Positions 8,496 to 16,971 of a stretch of 57,090 bases of DNA are shown one piece after another. Numbering within the stretch: the stretch's first letter is position 1; each line of letters starts with the position of its first letter. The stretch lies in the NCBI GenBank assembly GCA_030431475.1, contig JAUIJD010000029.1:1-57090 (forward strand), read 5' to 3'. Position numbers and translations under genes: made by a program. The notes below the pieces were generated by a model. The model worked only from the letters and a program-made list of their open reading frames with translations, was not told where the DNA came from and did not search any database. This stretch comes from Verrucomicrobiia bacterium (GTDB lineage: Bacteria; Verrucomicrobiota; Verrucomicrobiia; Verrucomicrobiales; Akkermansiaceae).

Positions 8496-9314
8496 TCAGG
8501 CTTCGAGGAGATCCAGAAACAGGCCGCTTTCATCGCCGTACGTCCGCATCATGTGAAGCGCGAAGGCCAGATCCACCTTGTCTCTTTGTTTCCCTCCGAC
8601 GAAGTGAAGCAGTGCCGCCTGGCGATAGTCGAGAAATCCCTTGTCAAGATGGAAGGGGAACTGGATCTCACCCCGTTCGAACGGCTGGATCCGCAGATCG
8701 CTGTCGAGGAGTAAGCGGTTGAACGCCGTCTGGTCGCGGAACTCACCGTGCCGGATCGGGTCGCTCTCGTAAATTCTCCGCCATTCCTCCATGAGCTGGC
8801 GGAACTTGGAGCCGCGAACCGCAAAAGTCCCCGCGTTGATCCCCTCCCGCCCCAGCCAGCCGTTCCGCGCCGACTTTGGCTCGCTGGTTTCAAGGTAGCC
8901 ATTGAAGACCGTCTCCGAAGCGAGGGGACGGTCTCTTTCCGGCTGCACCAGGAGATCCGCCTCACCGGCGAAAAGGTGCTCCAGGTCCCGCAAGGCCAGA
9001 CAGTCGGCATCCAGATAGGCGATCCAGTCGAAGCGCTCCGGCTCCACGATCCAATCCACCGCCCGGAATCGAGCCTCCAAGGCCTCCTTGAGGCACCGTT
9101 TGCCGGCCTCTGTCCCTTCTCCGAGATCCGGCGTCGGCACGAACACCTCCTCCAGTCCCTTCCTCTCGACCGGGAACAAGGGTGTTTCGAAATTGCGAAA
9201 CACCACGATCTCCCCCGCCCAAAAGCCCCGGAGGAGCGACGAAACCAGCAGTTTCGACATGGTTCGGCTTCCCCGCCAGCCGGGAAGATCAAAGGCCACC
9301 GTGTAAACCAGCAT
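8496..9314 (-). CDS. Nucleotide-diphospho-sugar transferase family protein
   Basis: 272 aa from the ATG at 9314. An upstream ATG at 9401 would add 29 residues without domain character and would overlap the start codon of the divergent gene, so the shorter start (MLVYTVAFDLPGW) is preferred. A DxD-type motif occurs in WIAYLDADCLAL (about residue 130), and EGINAGTFAVRGS and FRDQTAFNRLL are typical of GT8/GT77-like enzymes. HFVGGKQRDK near the end is the usual C-terminal His segment. First gene of the minus-strand glycosyltransferase operon that runs down to 4035. Confidence 0.78.
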   Translation of the reverse strand: MLVYTVAFDLPGWRGSRTMSKLLVSSLLRGFWAGEIVVFRNFETPLFPVERKGLEEVFVPTPDLGEGTEAGKRCLKEALEARFRAVDWIVEPERFDWIAYLDADCLALRDLEHLFAGEADLLVQPERDRPLASETVFNGYLETSEPKSARNGWLGREGINAGTFAVRGSKFRQLMEEWRRIYESDPIRHGEFRDQTAFNRLLLDSDLRIQPFERGEIQFPFHLDKGFLDYRQAALLHFVGGKQRDKVDLAFALHMMRTYGDESGLFLDLLEA

Positions 9315-9399
9315 TTGACGCCCTCCCGGATAACCGGCGGCAGGCGGAGTTTCCGGCTTGATCTCACCCACCGCACCATGCTGTCTATCAGAAGTTGTC

Positions 9400-10428
9400 A
9401 TGAAAAGCCCGAGTTCTTTGCCTCCCCATGCCTACTTGAGTCAAGCCTTTGAGGAAGGAGGGGCCGGAGGATCATGGAATCACCCGCTGACGAGGCGAAG
9501 GTTTCTGAAGCGGACGGGAGGGGCGACTGCGGCGACGTTAATTGCGTGGAATACGTTTTCTGTTAGGGCTTCTGCAGCTGAAGCTTTGCCTGGTGGTTCT
9601 GCGACTCCAGGAGAAGATGAGACTCCAGGAGAAGATGAGAATGCCAAACTCAAGATTGAACACCAGTGGAATCTGGTTTTGACCAGCTACCCTATCGATC
9701 CCTCTGGCACGAACAATGAAATGCTCTACTATGACGAGTCGACGGTAGATGTGTTCGGGCAGTCGAACAGCGGAAAAGTTGGAGAGCTCAAGATTGAAGC
9801 GCAGGCCAAGCTGTATCCTCAGCCTGAAAAGAAGGTGCTTCCTGTAGATCTAATGAACGGCGTTCCCGAAGAAAAACTTCTCTACGAAACAACATTGTGT
9901 ACCGAGGGTCGAGCAAGGTATGATGGTGGTCCGCTCAATTTTTTGCACCCTGACGATGCGGCCAGCCCGGCGAAGGACGGAGATGAACAAGAGTATCCTT
10001 TCGAAAACACTTCCGCCGTTCATCTTATGCTTTCCTACTATTCGAAAACAGTAGGCCCTTGGGAGGAAGGTTCATCACCTCCAGTAGATCAGCCAGAGGC
10101 GCCGCAGATAACGGAAAATCCCGCTGATGATGAAGTGAAATCAACGGCGCCTGACGGGGGGCATTTGGGGATGGTTGCACACTGGTCTGACTACGGATGG
10201 ACTTGGATTGCAGCCTTAATGTCTGAAACCAATACTGACTGGGATTTAGGCGGAATTCTACAATGGAGCCCTCAAGAAATGGAAGCGAAAACTTCGTCTT
10301 TGACCCTCTCGTGGGGCTTTGGGGTAGTGCACCGGTCAAGAACTATGCGCAACGAGGCGAATTCTCAGTCTTGGGCACCCGTGGTAGATAGCTCGACCGA
10401 TAGTGAAGGATGGTCTCCGTGGCGGTGA
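9400..10428 (+). CDS. Hypothetical exported protein with a TAT signal
   Basis: 342 aa from the ATG at 9400; a longer start at 9358 lies in the leader of the divergent gene. The N-terminus carries a clear twin-arginine motif, TRRRFLKRTGG (about residues 31-41), then a hydrophobic stretch and ASA-A cleavage site. The mature part is not recognised; it is acidic and beta-like, with few cysteines, and may bind a cofactor folded before export. A short tandem repeat encoding TPGEDE twice follows the signal. Base composition is lower in GC than in surrounding genes. It precedes a lipoprotein and a glycosyltransferase-methyltransferase gene on the same strand. Confidence 0.7.
   Translation: MKSPSSLPPHAYLSQAFEEGGAGGSWNHPLTRRRFLKRTGGATAATLIAWNTFSVRASAAEALPGGSATPGEDETPGEDENAKLKIEHQWNLVLTSYPIDPSGTNNEMLYYDESTVDVFGQSNSGKVGELKIEAQAKLYPQPEKKVLPVDLMNGVPEEKLLYETTLCTEGRARYDGGPLNFLHPDDAASPAKDGDEQEYPFENTSAVHLMLSYYSKTVGPWEEGSSPPVDQPEAPQITENPADDEVKSTAPDGGHLGMVAHWSDYGWTWIAALMSETNTDWDLGGILQWSPQEMEAKTSSLTLSWGFGVVHRSRTMRNEANSQSWAPVVDSSTDSEGWSPWR
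9603..9638 (+). repeat. 18-bp tandem repeat, two copies
   Basis: gactccaggagaagatga occurs twice head to tail, in frame, just after the TAT signal of the surrounding gene. It encodes two TPGEDE-type units. Confidence 0.9.
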
Positions 10429-10455
10429 TGCCGAGAGTCGAATTGGGGTAGCTGT

Positions 10456-11463
10456 ATGCAAAAGATTTATCAGTTCTCGTTGGGTTGGCTGCTGCTAATA
10501 ACCAGTTGCGAAGAGCAGCAATACTCGCCAGCCGATGAAGGTGGCGCAGACTCTCCTCGGCGAGGTGATTTTAAGCCGGAGGTAGAACACCGAGCCAACG
10601 GCACGCCGGAGATTCGAATTCCTCCGGTTCCAGAAACTGATGCTGGAGAGTTGGAGCAGAGAATTCGTGACAAGACGCAGCAGAATGGGCTGGATTCCAT
10701 CGAGGATTTGTTACGGGATCTCCGCGACCTTGCAAAGGTTGATCCAGTGAGAGCATTTGATATAGCTGATGAGTTACCACTTGGAGCTAAACGGATGCGT
10801 GCATTGAAGGCTGTTGTTGAACAGTGGCCCCCGAGCGACACCATGGCCTTGGTTCGGAGGATTGCAGGCTCAGAGATTAAAGAAGATAGCCAGCTGCTCT
10901 TTACTGCACTTCAAGTGGATAGGGCTCGGCTCTCAATTGGTGATGCCAAGGTGTTGCTCGATGAATTAGCTGACAGCGAAAGCCGAGAATTAGTGGCAGT
11001 TTATTATGCTAGTTTGCTTGTTAGGAATGGCGGCCTGAGCGCTGCGGTGAAGCAGGTTCGGGCAAGTCCGTTCGACGATGCCACGATGGTTAGCGTGGTC
11101 AACAAGGCCGTTCGTGTTGCGGCCCTGTCGGATGCTTCGGGTGCCCTCAACTTTGTCGATGTGCAGCCGGACGCTTCCATCTCGCAAGAGACGATGTCCT
11201 ACATTGGAGAGTCCTTGGGTCGCCAAAATCCCTCTAAGGATGCCAGTTTCTTGTATAACTATTGCGCGGAGCACAAGTGTGAGGCGATGCTTCGCTCTTT
11301 CGTCGGGTCATGGCTTATTGTGGATTCATATTCTGCCAGTGAGTGGGTTGCAGGCCTTCCCCAAGGGGAGCTCCGATCAATTGCCGCTCTGCGGGTTCAG
11401 CACTACTTGAGAGGGAAGGGTATGATTGATCAGGCAGAATGGTGGAAAGACTTTGCTGAGTAG
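10456..11463 (+). CDS. Helical-repeat lipoprotein
   Basis: 335 aa. A short signal peptide ends in LLLITSC, a lipobox with Cys at about 18, so the protein is probably membrane-anchored in the periplasm. After a Pro/Glu-rich linker the rest is helical and built of loose repeats (DPVRAFDIADELPLGAKRMR; ASEWVAGLPQGELRSIA). The same style occurs in the lipoprotein at 46546-47340. Function unknown; such repeats often mediate protein contacts. GC content is low: a 60-base line I counted by hand (10681-10740) has 31 G/C, against 39 in a comparable line of lpxB. It starts 28 nt after the TAT-signal gene, and its 3' end overlaps the next gene's possible start. Confidence 0.75.
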   Translation: MQKIYQFSLGWLLLITSCEEQQYSPADEGGADSPRRGDFKPEVEHRANGTPEIRIPPVPETDAGELEQRIRDKTQQNGLDSIEDLLRDLRDLAKVDPVRAFDIADELPLGAKRMRALKAVVEQWPPSDTMALVRRIAGSEIKEDSQLLFTALQVDRARLSIGDAKVLLDELADSESRELVAVYYASLLVRNGGLSAAVKQVRASPFDDATMVSVVNKAVRVAALSDASGALNFVDVQPDASISQETMSYIGESLGRQNPSKDASFLYNYCAEHKCEAMLRSFVGSWLIVDSYSASEWVAGLPQGELRSIAALRVQHYLRGKGMIDQAEWWKDFAE

Positions 11464-12877
11464 TCGAGGGTCTCTCTTTTGGGGAGGAGAATTTGAGAAC
11501 AGCCTTGGGCAGATTGATGTGCCCTCGGTGGGGATCTCTGTGGCAGGAACAAGGGAGACGCAGTCGGTGGTAGTTGGTTTGCGAGCAGCCTCGCGGGGCA
11601 GGGAGAGGTTCTTGATTCTAGCGCGGCGAGATGGTCTCCCGGTTCGGGCGTTGGGTGAGGTTCTGAGCGATCTAGGGACCGTGGAGGTCGTGGTCGATAC
11701 GGGTGGACCAATCGGCGCGACGGAGGAAAGTCTTCATTTCGCCCACGTTTCTGATGAGCAGGTAGCCGGCTTCGAGGGCTTGATGGGGAGGATAGAGGAC
11801 TTTCCCGCGATCACCGCATGGTCCCGGGCTCTATCCCATCTGGAGCGCACCCTGGAGGATGATGAGGCGGTGTGGTTTGTGGAGGATGATGTGGCCGGCG
11901 GGCGGGAGGCTTTCGCCCATCTGTTGGGGATCACGAGCGATGTGGATGCGGATCTCTCGGCTTGGGAGGTCCGCACGAGGGATGAGGATCCCGAATGGTA
12001 TTTTTGGTCGCGAGCCGAGGGGATATTCGTGTCTCCGTGCCGCGCCTTTCAGCCGCTATGCCGATTGAGCGCGAGGCTTGTGCGGCAGGTTCTCGACTTC
12101 CGCTCCCGTCATGGTGAGTTCGTCTTCCATGAGCTGCTTTTTGCCTCGCTGGCAAGCGCGCAAGGAATGAGAACCTTGGACTGGTCGCGCGCGTGCCCCG
12201 GAGTTTTCGGAGAATTCCGATTTCGGCCGGAAGTGCGTCCGATCCGGGCCGGGATCAGCCATCCGGTGAAGGATGAGCGGGTACATGAGGCCATCTGCCG
12301 CTATTCGAACACTGCGGCCAGTCCCAAGGCTGCGTGCTACGAGGCCGGCTGTTGTGCTTCCTGGTACGCGGAGGATTTCGGGCTATGGAAGAGGTTGTTC
12401 GTGGCCAGCGTTCCGGTAAAGATCCTCGCCACCGGAGTTGCGTCCGGAGTGGGGGTCAGCCTGATGCTCGACGAGCTGTTCTTGCATCCCGGAAGCGCGA
12501 TTCATGCGGTGGATCTGTATGATGGCTTGGAAGGCGAGCGCTTGCTGGCTGCGTTCTCTGCCAACGTAGCGCGGGGTGGGCACACCGGGCGAATTCGTCT
12601 TTATGAGGGAGAGTGCAGAGAGGTGCTGGCATGGATGATCGCGGGAGAGGGCTTCTGGGAATCTTTCGATTTCATCCATCTGGACGGTGCATCGAGCGGG
12701 TCAGCCCTGCTGGCAGATGCTTGTCAGGCTTGGAGTCTGCTGAGAATAGGAGGGATCCTGGTCCTTGAAGGTGGTCTTGAGAGGGAAGCTGCGATCCAGA
12801 GCTTCCGGTCGGTGCAAGCCGAACGGGCGGAATGCCTCCTCGGTGGGAGGAGGGTCGTGCTGATACGCCGAGAATAG
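11426..12877 (+). CDS. Glycosyltransferase-like and methyltransferase-like fusion protein
   Basis: Up to 483 aa. The frame opens with TTG at 11426 inside the lipoprotein gene; GTG codons near 11519-11540 are plausible starts closer to the first folded segment (VGISVAG). Residues ~35-290 look like a Rossmann/GT-A type domain with VWFVEDDV (acidic motif) and DPEWYFWSR. Residues ~300-483 resemble a class I methyltransferase of the Methyltransf_24 type: KILATGVASGVGVSLML, AIHAVDLYDG, FDFIHLDGASSGSALLADA and LRIGGILVLEGG. Expected role: modification of a glycan. The first half is the full-length relative of the truncated N-terminal domain at 4035-5378. The gene ends at a convergent junction carrying a hairpin repeat. 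Confidence 0.72.
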   Translation: MIRQNGGKTLLSSRGSLFWGGEFENSLGQIDVPSVGISVAGTRETQSVVVGLRAASRGRERFLILARRDGLPVRALGEVLSDLGTVEVVVDTGGPIGATEESLHFAHVSDEQVAGFEGLMGRIEDFPAITAWSRALSHLERTLEDDEAVWFVEDDVAGGREAFAHLLGITSDVDADLSAWEVRTRDEDPEWYFWSRAEGIFVSPCRAFQPLCRLSARLVRQVLDFRSRHGEFVFHELLFASLASAQGMRTLDWSRACPGVFGEFRFRPEVRPIRAGISHPVKDERVHEAICRYSNTAASPKAACYEAGCCASWYAEDFGLWKRLFVASVPVKILATGVASGVGVSLMLDELFLHPGSAIHAVDLYDGLEGERLLAAFSANVARGGHTGRIRLYEGECREVLAWMIAGEGFWESFDFIHLDGASSGSALLADACQAWSLLRIGGILVLEGGLEREAAIQSFRSVQAERAECLLGGRRVVLIRRE

Positions 12878-12884
12878 GCCGATT

Positions 12885-12972
12885 CCGCTGCTTCAGCGGG
12901 GTCACCCCCGTGTCGGGGGAGGCTGGAAAGCCTCCCGCCCGGCACATGGCTCCTTGAAAGGAGCCACTCCTA
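12885..12972. repeat. Modular hairpin repeat, copy 1, at a convergent gene end
   Basis: Four hairpins in a row: 12885-12899 (ccgctg/cagcgg), 12905-12919 (ccccc/ggggg), 12919-12934 (gaggct/agcctc, loop ggaa) and 12948-12965 (ggctcct/aggagcc). It ends with gccactccta, the same 10-mer that ends the copy at 29546-29655. The last three bases, cta, are the TAG stop codon of nadA on the minus strand. It probably also works as a terminator for both converging genes. Confidence 0.8.
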
Positions 12973-13908
12973 CCTCGACTGCTCGAGCATGCGCAGGAGC
13001 GGAGCCTCGGCGCGGGCGCGGAGATCTTCGGGGAGCTCGACCCGGGGCTCGAGCTTGTCGAGGCAGTCGTGGAGCTTCTCGAGGGTGTTCATCTTCATGA
13101 ACCGGCAGTCGGCGCAGGCGCAGCGGTCGGTGGGGCCGGCGATGAGGTTCTTGTCGGGCGCTTCCTTGCGCAGGCGGTGGAGCATGCCGCTCTCGGTGAC
13201 GACGATGATGTTCTCGACCGGGGCCTCCTTGCAGAAGGTGACCATCTTCTCGGTCGAGCAGACCTCGTCGGCGAGCAGGCGGACGGCCTCGGTGCATTCG
13301 GGGTGGGCGACGACGAGGGCGTCGGGGTATTCGGCCTTGATCTGGTTGATCGAGTCGCGGGTGAACTCGACGTGGACGTAGCAGGAGCCCTGCCACAGGT
13401 CCATCTTGCGGCCGGTCTGCTGCATGACCCAGGCCCCGAGGTTGGCGTCGGGGACGAAGAGGATGGGCCGGTCGGCCGGGGCCTGCTCGACGATGCGCAC
13501 GGCGTTGCCGGAGGTGCAGATGACGTCGCACAGGGCCTTCACGTGGGCCGAGCAGTTGATGTAGGCGATGACGTAGTAGTTCTTCTCCTTGTTGGCCTCG
13601 AGGAAGGCCTCGAGCTCGGGGCCGGGGCAGCTTTCCTCGAGCGAACAGCCGGCGTCGCGGTCGGGGAGGACGACGGTCTTCGACGGGTTCACGATCTTCG
13701 CCGTCTCGGCCATGAAATGGACGCCGCAGAAGCAGATCACGTCGGCATCGGTCTCCTTCGCCTTGTAGGCGAGGCCGAGCGAGTCGCCCACGTAGTCGGC
13801 GAGGTCCTGGATGTCGCCGGTCTGGTAGTTGTGGGCGAGGATGACGGCGTTCCGTTCCTTCTTGAGCTGGAGGATGGCTTCCTTGAGGTCGAGCGCGGCG
13901 GTCGGCAT
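12970..13908 (-). CDS. nadA: Quinolinate synthase
   Basis: Makes quinolinate from iminoaspartate and dihydroxyacetone phosphate for NAD synthesis; cytoplasmic [4Fe-4S] enzyme. 312 aa, typical of NadA. Seen: AVILAHNYQTGDIQDLADYVGDS broken over the first 45 residues, CFCGVHFMAETAKI, AYINCSAHVKAL, TSGNAVRI, MDLWQGSCYVHVEFT, AHPECTEAV, TESGMLHRL and CACADCRFMKMNTLEKL. The cysteines of the first and last groups fit cluster ligands. nadB and nadC are not nearby. The leader contains a gaatgtcgaat repeat (13916-13947) and CCCTCCC just before the ATG. The TAG stop is part of the adjacent hairpin repeat. Confidence 0.96.
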   Translation of the reverse strand: MPTAALDLKEAILQLKKERNAVILAHNYQTGDIQDLADYVGDSLGLAYKAKETDADVICFCGVHFMAETAKIVNPSKTVVLPDRDAGCSLEESCPGPELEAFLEANKEKNYYVIAYINCSAHVKALCDVICTSGNAVRIVEQAPADRPILFVPDANLGAWVMQQTGRKMDLWQGSCYVHVEFTRDSINQIKAEYPDALVVAHPECTEAVRLLADEVCSTEKMVTFCKEAPVENIIVVTESGMLHRLRKEAPDKNLIAGPTDRCACADCRFMKMNTLEKLHDCLDKLEPRVELPEDLRARAEAPLLRMLEQSR

Positions 13909-13915
13909 GGGAGGG

Positions 13916-13947
13916 GAATGTCGAATGACGAAGGGAGAATGTCGAAT
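13916..13947 (-). repeat. gaatgtcgaat direct repeat in the nadA leader
   Basis: Two perfect 11-mers, at 13916-13926 and 13937-13947, 21 nt apart, with a partial third word between them. In the direction of nadA they read as attcgacattc words and lead into CCCTCCC-ATG. Confidence 0.75.
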
Positions 13948-13953
13948 CCGGGG

Positions 13954-13991
13954 AGAAAAAAACGGCGGATCCGCTCGGGAGCCGCCGTTTT
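13954..13991 (-). terminator. Intrinsic terminator of the TPR protein-bactofilin operon
   Basis: Inverted repeat of 10 bp (arms 13959-13968 and 13982-13991, aaaacggcgg/ccgccgtttt). On the minus strand the stem ends in a run of T (CCGTTTTTTTCTC), as expected for transcription leaving the bactofilin gene, whose stop lies 25 nt upstream. Confidence 0.85.
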
Positions 13992-14015
13992 GGAGAGGGA
14001 TAAGGACTGACGGGG

Positions 14016-14666
14016 TCAGCTCTTGAGGCCGGCGAGGTTCCCCTGCTGGGGCTTGTTGTCTCCTCCCTTGTTCTGCTGCTGCGGCTGCTGCTGAGCGGGC
14101 TTGTTGCCGCCGCCCTGCTGGCCTTGCGGTTTCTTGTCCTCCTGCGGCTTCGACGAGGACGACGGGCCGGCGGGGGTCGAGGGGGTGCCGACGGTCGACT
14201 TGCCGACGAAGATGGCGCCCGACTCGATGGAGAGGGTCTTGGCCTTGATGTCGCCGACGACTTCGGCGCTCGACTTGAGGTCGACGCGATCGCTGGCGAT
14301 GATGTTGCCGTGCACCTTGCCGTAGACGACCACGGTGGCGGTCTTGATCTCGGCCTTCAGCCGGGCGTTCTCACCCACGGTCAGGTTGCCCTCCGAGGCG
14401 ATTTCCCCCTCGATCTTGCCATCGACGACGAGGTCGTTGGTGAACTTGACGGTGCCTTTGATCTCGACGTCCGAGCTGAGGACGTTGCGGGTGGCCGCGG
14501 GAGAAGAGCTCGATTTGGCCGGTGCCGGGCTGGAAGCTGACGGGGCGGTCGCCGGGGCCGGAGAAGGCGCGGCGGCAGCGGGTTCCGGAGCCGGGGAGGG
14601 CGCCGGTTCGGACTCGGCGTCAGCGGGCTTCTGCCCGATGACTTTGCGAAACATGTTGTTGCTCAC
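14016..14666 (-). CDS. Bactofilin family cytoskeletal protein
   Basis: 216 aa, three parts. Residues 1-60 are Pro/Ala/Ser-rich and disordered. Residues ~62-160 form the bactofilin beta-helix (LSSDVEIKGTVKFTNDLVVD, IEGEIASEGNLTVGENA, KTATVVVYGKVHGNI, RVDLKSSAEVVGDI; six or so right-handed turns with hydrophobics every other residue). The tail from ~165 is Gln/Gly/Lys-rich with no fold. Bactofilins self-assemble into filaments, often at the membrane, and scaffold cell-wall or LPS-linked functions. It follows a membrane TPR protein by 39 nt on the same strand, and a terminator follows it, so the two genes form a short operon. Confidence 0.93.
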   Translation of the reverse strand: MSNNMFRKVIGQKPADAESEPAPSPAPEPAAAAPSPAPATAPSASSPAPAKSSSSPAATRNVLSSDVEIKGTVKFTNDLVVDGKIEGEIASEGNLTVGENARLKAEIKTATVVVYGKVHGNIIASDRVDLKSSAEVVGDIKAKTLSIESGAIFVGKSTVGTPSTPAGPSSSSKPQEDKKPQGQQGGGNKPAQQQPQQQNKGGDNKPQQGNLAGLKS

Positions 14667-14705
14667 GGTTTTCGAATGAGGAGTTTAGGTGGTTGCTTGT
14701 CAATG

Positions 14706-15647
14706 TCATTCCCCCGAGGCGGGAGCGGATTCCTCCGCTTCGCCTTCGGCGGGTTCCGCGCCGGCATCGGCCGGCTCTTCCAGGGGAGAATTTTCGGTGC
14801 CGGCGTCCGTTCCGGGAGCGGCTTCCTCGCCGGTGTCCTCGCCGCCGGCGCCCGCTCCGGTCAGGTTGTCGAGGAGCGGATTGCCCGATCCGGCACCGGG
14901 AGCGGTGGGGTCGAGTTCCAGCGGCTGGGAGAGATCGGGCTCGGGGCCGTCGGGCAGGGTGGTGTCGGTTTCCTCGAGCGGCTCGGGCTCGGGCGGGTCG
15001 ATCGCCTCGGGCATCTCGAAATCGACGTAGGTCGCGGCCTGGGTGGTGATGCTGCGGAGCGGATTGTCGGGGTAGCTCTCCGAGGCGCGTTCGAGAAGCT
15101 CCTGTGCTTCCTCCACGTCGCCCTGATCACGCGCGATCTCCGAGAGCGACATGAGTGCGTAGGGGGCGAGGTAGGAGGCTTCCGGGCGATCGATCAGGTC
15201 CTGAAATCCGGCTTTCGCTCCCTCGACATCTCCCTGCTGCAGCCGGCGGCTGGCCAGTCGGGCGCGGGCCGGGATGGTGGCGGGGTGTTCCGGGTTGGCG
15301 TCGATTTCCGCCTGAAGGGTCTCGAGGGCGGCGCTTTGCTGGCCTTCGTCCCACTGCATGTCGGAGAGCAGCACGGCGGCGGAGGCGGCGGCCGGGGTTC
15401 CGGGGTGGTTCTCGGCGACCTCCTGCATGGCGGCGACGTCGTCGGCATCGACAAGCGCCTGACCGGCGGTGAGGCGTTTGCCCTCGTCCATCCCGGAGTA
15501 AACCACCCAGGCGCCGGCTCCGAGGGCGATGACCAGCGCGAGCAGGATCATCGACTTCTGGTTGCGGTCGAGGAAGCGTTCGAACGCACTGGGGCCGTGG
15601 GAAATCTCGGCGATCGGGGAAGCGGAGTCGGAGGTCGGTTCGGCCAT
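14706..15647 (-). CDS. Membrane-anchored tetratricopeptide-repeat protein
   Basis: 313 aa. A short cytoplasmic N-terminus leads to one membrane helix (SMILLALVIALGAGAWVVYS, about residues 31-50). Residues ~60-215 are TPR-like helix pairs (GTPAAASAAVLLSDM, NPEHPATIPARARLASRRL, GDVEGAKAGFQDLI, GDVEEAQELLERASESYPDN). The last ~90 residues are an acidic Pro/Glu/Gly tail. The layout resembles YfgM-like proteins, with the TPR part outside the cytoplasm. First gene of a two-gene operon with the bactofilin, so it may be its membrane partner; this is inference from position only. Confidence 0.82.
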   Translation of the reverse strand: MAEPTSDSASPIAEISHGPSAFERFLDRNQKSMILLALVIALGAGAWVVYSGMDEGKRLTAGQALVDADDVAAMQEVAENHPGTPAAASAAVLLSDMQWDEGQQSAALETLQAEIDANPEHPATIPARARLASRRLQQGDVEGAKAGFQDLIDRPEASYLAPYALMSLSEIARDQGDVEEAQELLERASESYPDNPLRSITTQAATYVDFEMPEAIDPPEPEPLEETDTTLPDGPEPDLSQPLELDPTAPGAGSGNPLLDNLTGAGAGGEDTGEEAAPGTDAGTENSPLEEPADAGAEPAEGEAEESAPASGE

Positions 15648-15791
15648 GGAGTTTCAGGGAGTTGCGCGGGCAGCGATTAAGGGTCCGGGGCGGGGGAAAT
15701 CAATGACGAATTGGGCGGGGATGCGGCCGGAGCAACGGGGCCCAGATGTGGATTGCGGCGGGGCGGCGGGGAGGCCTACTCTCGCCGCCAG

Positions 15792-16919
15792 ATGAGCGGT
15801 TCCCTGTATGTCGTCGCCGGAGAGCTGAGTGGCGACGCCCATGCCGCCGGGTTGCTCGAGGCCCTGCGGGGGATGCGGCCGGATCTGAGCATCCGCGGCG
15901 CCGGAGGACCGAAGATGCGGGCCGTGGCGGGGGAGGGGGTCCGCGACTGGGTCGACCAGGCCGCGGTGATGGGGGTGGTCGAGGTGCTCAAGCACTATTC
16001 GTTCTTCAAGCGCAGTTTCGACGAGATGCTGGCCGAGATCCGGGAGATGCGGCCCGACGTCCTCCTGCTCGTCGATTACCCGGGATTCAATTTCCGATTT
16101 GCGGCGGCGGTTCGTCGCGAACTTCCGCGGACCCGGATCGTGCAATACGTCTGCCCCCAGGTGTGGGCGTGGAAGAAGGGGCGGATTCCGAAGATGGTCG
16201 AGCTGTTCGACGAGGTGCTTTGTCTGCTGCCCTTCGAGCCGGAGATCTTCGAGGGGACGGCGCTGAAGGCGAACTTTGTCGGTCATCCGCTGGTCGACGA
16301 GCTCGAGTCCGAGCGGGTGGACGTGGTGCGCGATCCGAAGCGGGTGGCGCTGCTGCCCGGGAGTCGGGAGCCGGAGGTGGACAAGCTCTTCCCCCTGATG
16401 CTCGACACGGCCGAGCGCCTGACCGCGGCCGATCCGGAGCTGGTGTTCGAGGTGCCGGCGGCCCGTCCGGCCCTGCGCGAGAAGATGGAGGCGATGGTCG
16501 CGAAGCAGCGATTCGCCGGGCAGCTGGAGGTTTCCGATGGCGGCGCGCACGGCCTGATGCAGCGGGCGGCCTGCGGGGTGGTGGCCAGCGGCACGGCCAC
16601 GGTCGAAGCCGCCTACTACGGACTGCCCTACTGTCTCGTCTACAAGCTGGCGTGGCCGACCTACCTGATCGCCCGGATGGTGGTGAAGATCGAGCACATC
16701 GGGCTGATCAACATTCTCGCCAAGGACGAGATCATCGAGGAGTTCATCCAGTCCGAAGCCGACCCGTGCCAGGTCTCGCGGGCGCTCCAGCGTTTCCTTT
16801 CCTCGCCGGACGACGTGCGGGAGCTGCAGAAGCGCCTGGCGGAAACGGTGGCCCTGCTCGGCGGCACGGGCGCCCACCAGCGGGCGGCCGGGGCGGTGGC
16901 GCGGTGGTTCGAGGCGTGA
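15792..16919 (+). CDS. lpxB: Lipid-A-disaccharide synthase
   Basis: GT19 enzyme that joins UDP-2,3-diacylglucosamine to lipid X to form the lipid A disaccharide. 375 aa from the ATG at 15792 (MSGSLYVVAGELSGDAHAAG); the frame is open further upstream but the family begins here. Diagnostic segments: GIGGPKM-like RGAGGPKM, VMGVVEVLKHY, LLVDYPGFNFR, YVCPQVWAWKKGRI, LPFEPEIFEGT, FVGHPLVDE, VALLPGSREPEV, ASGTATVEAAYYGLPYCLVY and GLINILAKDEIIEEF. Divergent from the TPR/bactofilin operon, followed by the small lipoprotein gene. Other lpx genes are not in the window. Confidence 0.96.
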   Translation: MSGSLYVVAGELSGDAHAAGLLEALRGMRPDLSIRGAGGPKMRAVAGEGVRDWVDQAAVMGVVEVLKHYSFFKRSFDEMLAEIREMRPDVLLLVDYPGFNFRFAAAVRRELPRTRIVQYVCPQVWAWKKGRIPKMVELFDEVLCLLPFEPEIFEGTALKANFVGHPLVDELESERVDVVRDPKRVALLPGSREPEVDKLFPLMLDTAERLTAADPELVFEVPAARPALREKMEAMVAKQRFAGQLEVSDGGAHGLMQRAACGVVASGTATVEAAYYGLPYCLVYKLAWPTYLIARMVVKIEHIGLINILAKDEIIEEFIQSEADPCQVSRALQRFLSSPDDVRELQKRLAETVALLGGTGAHQRAAGAVARWFEA

Positions 16920-16971
16920 TCCGGCCCTTCTTTGCTTGCCAGCGACGGTCCAGCGGATACATCCGGCGCCG

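Noticed and set aside
9315..9401. Longer start of the glycosyltransferase at 8496-9314
   Set aside because: The extra 29 residues are not like the family and would overlap the ATG of the divergent TAT-signal gene.
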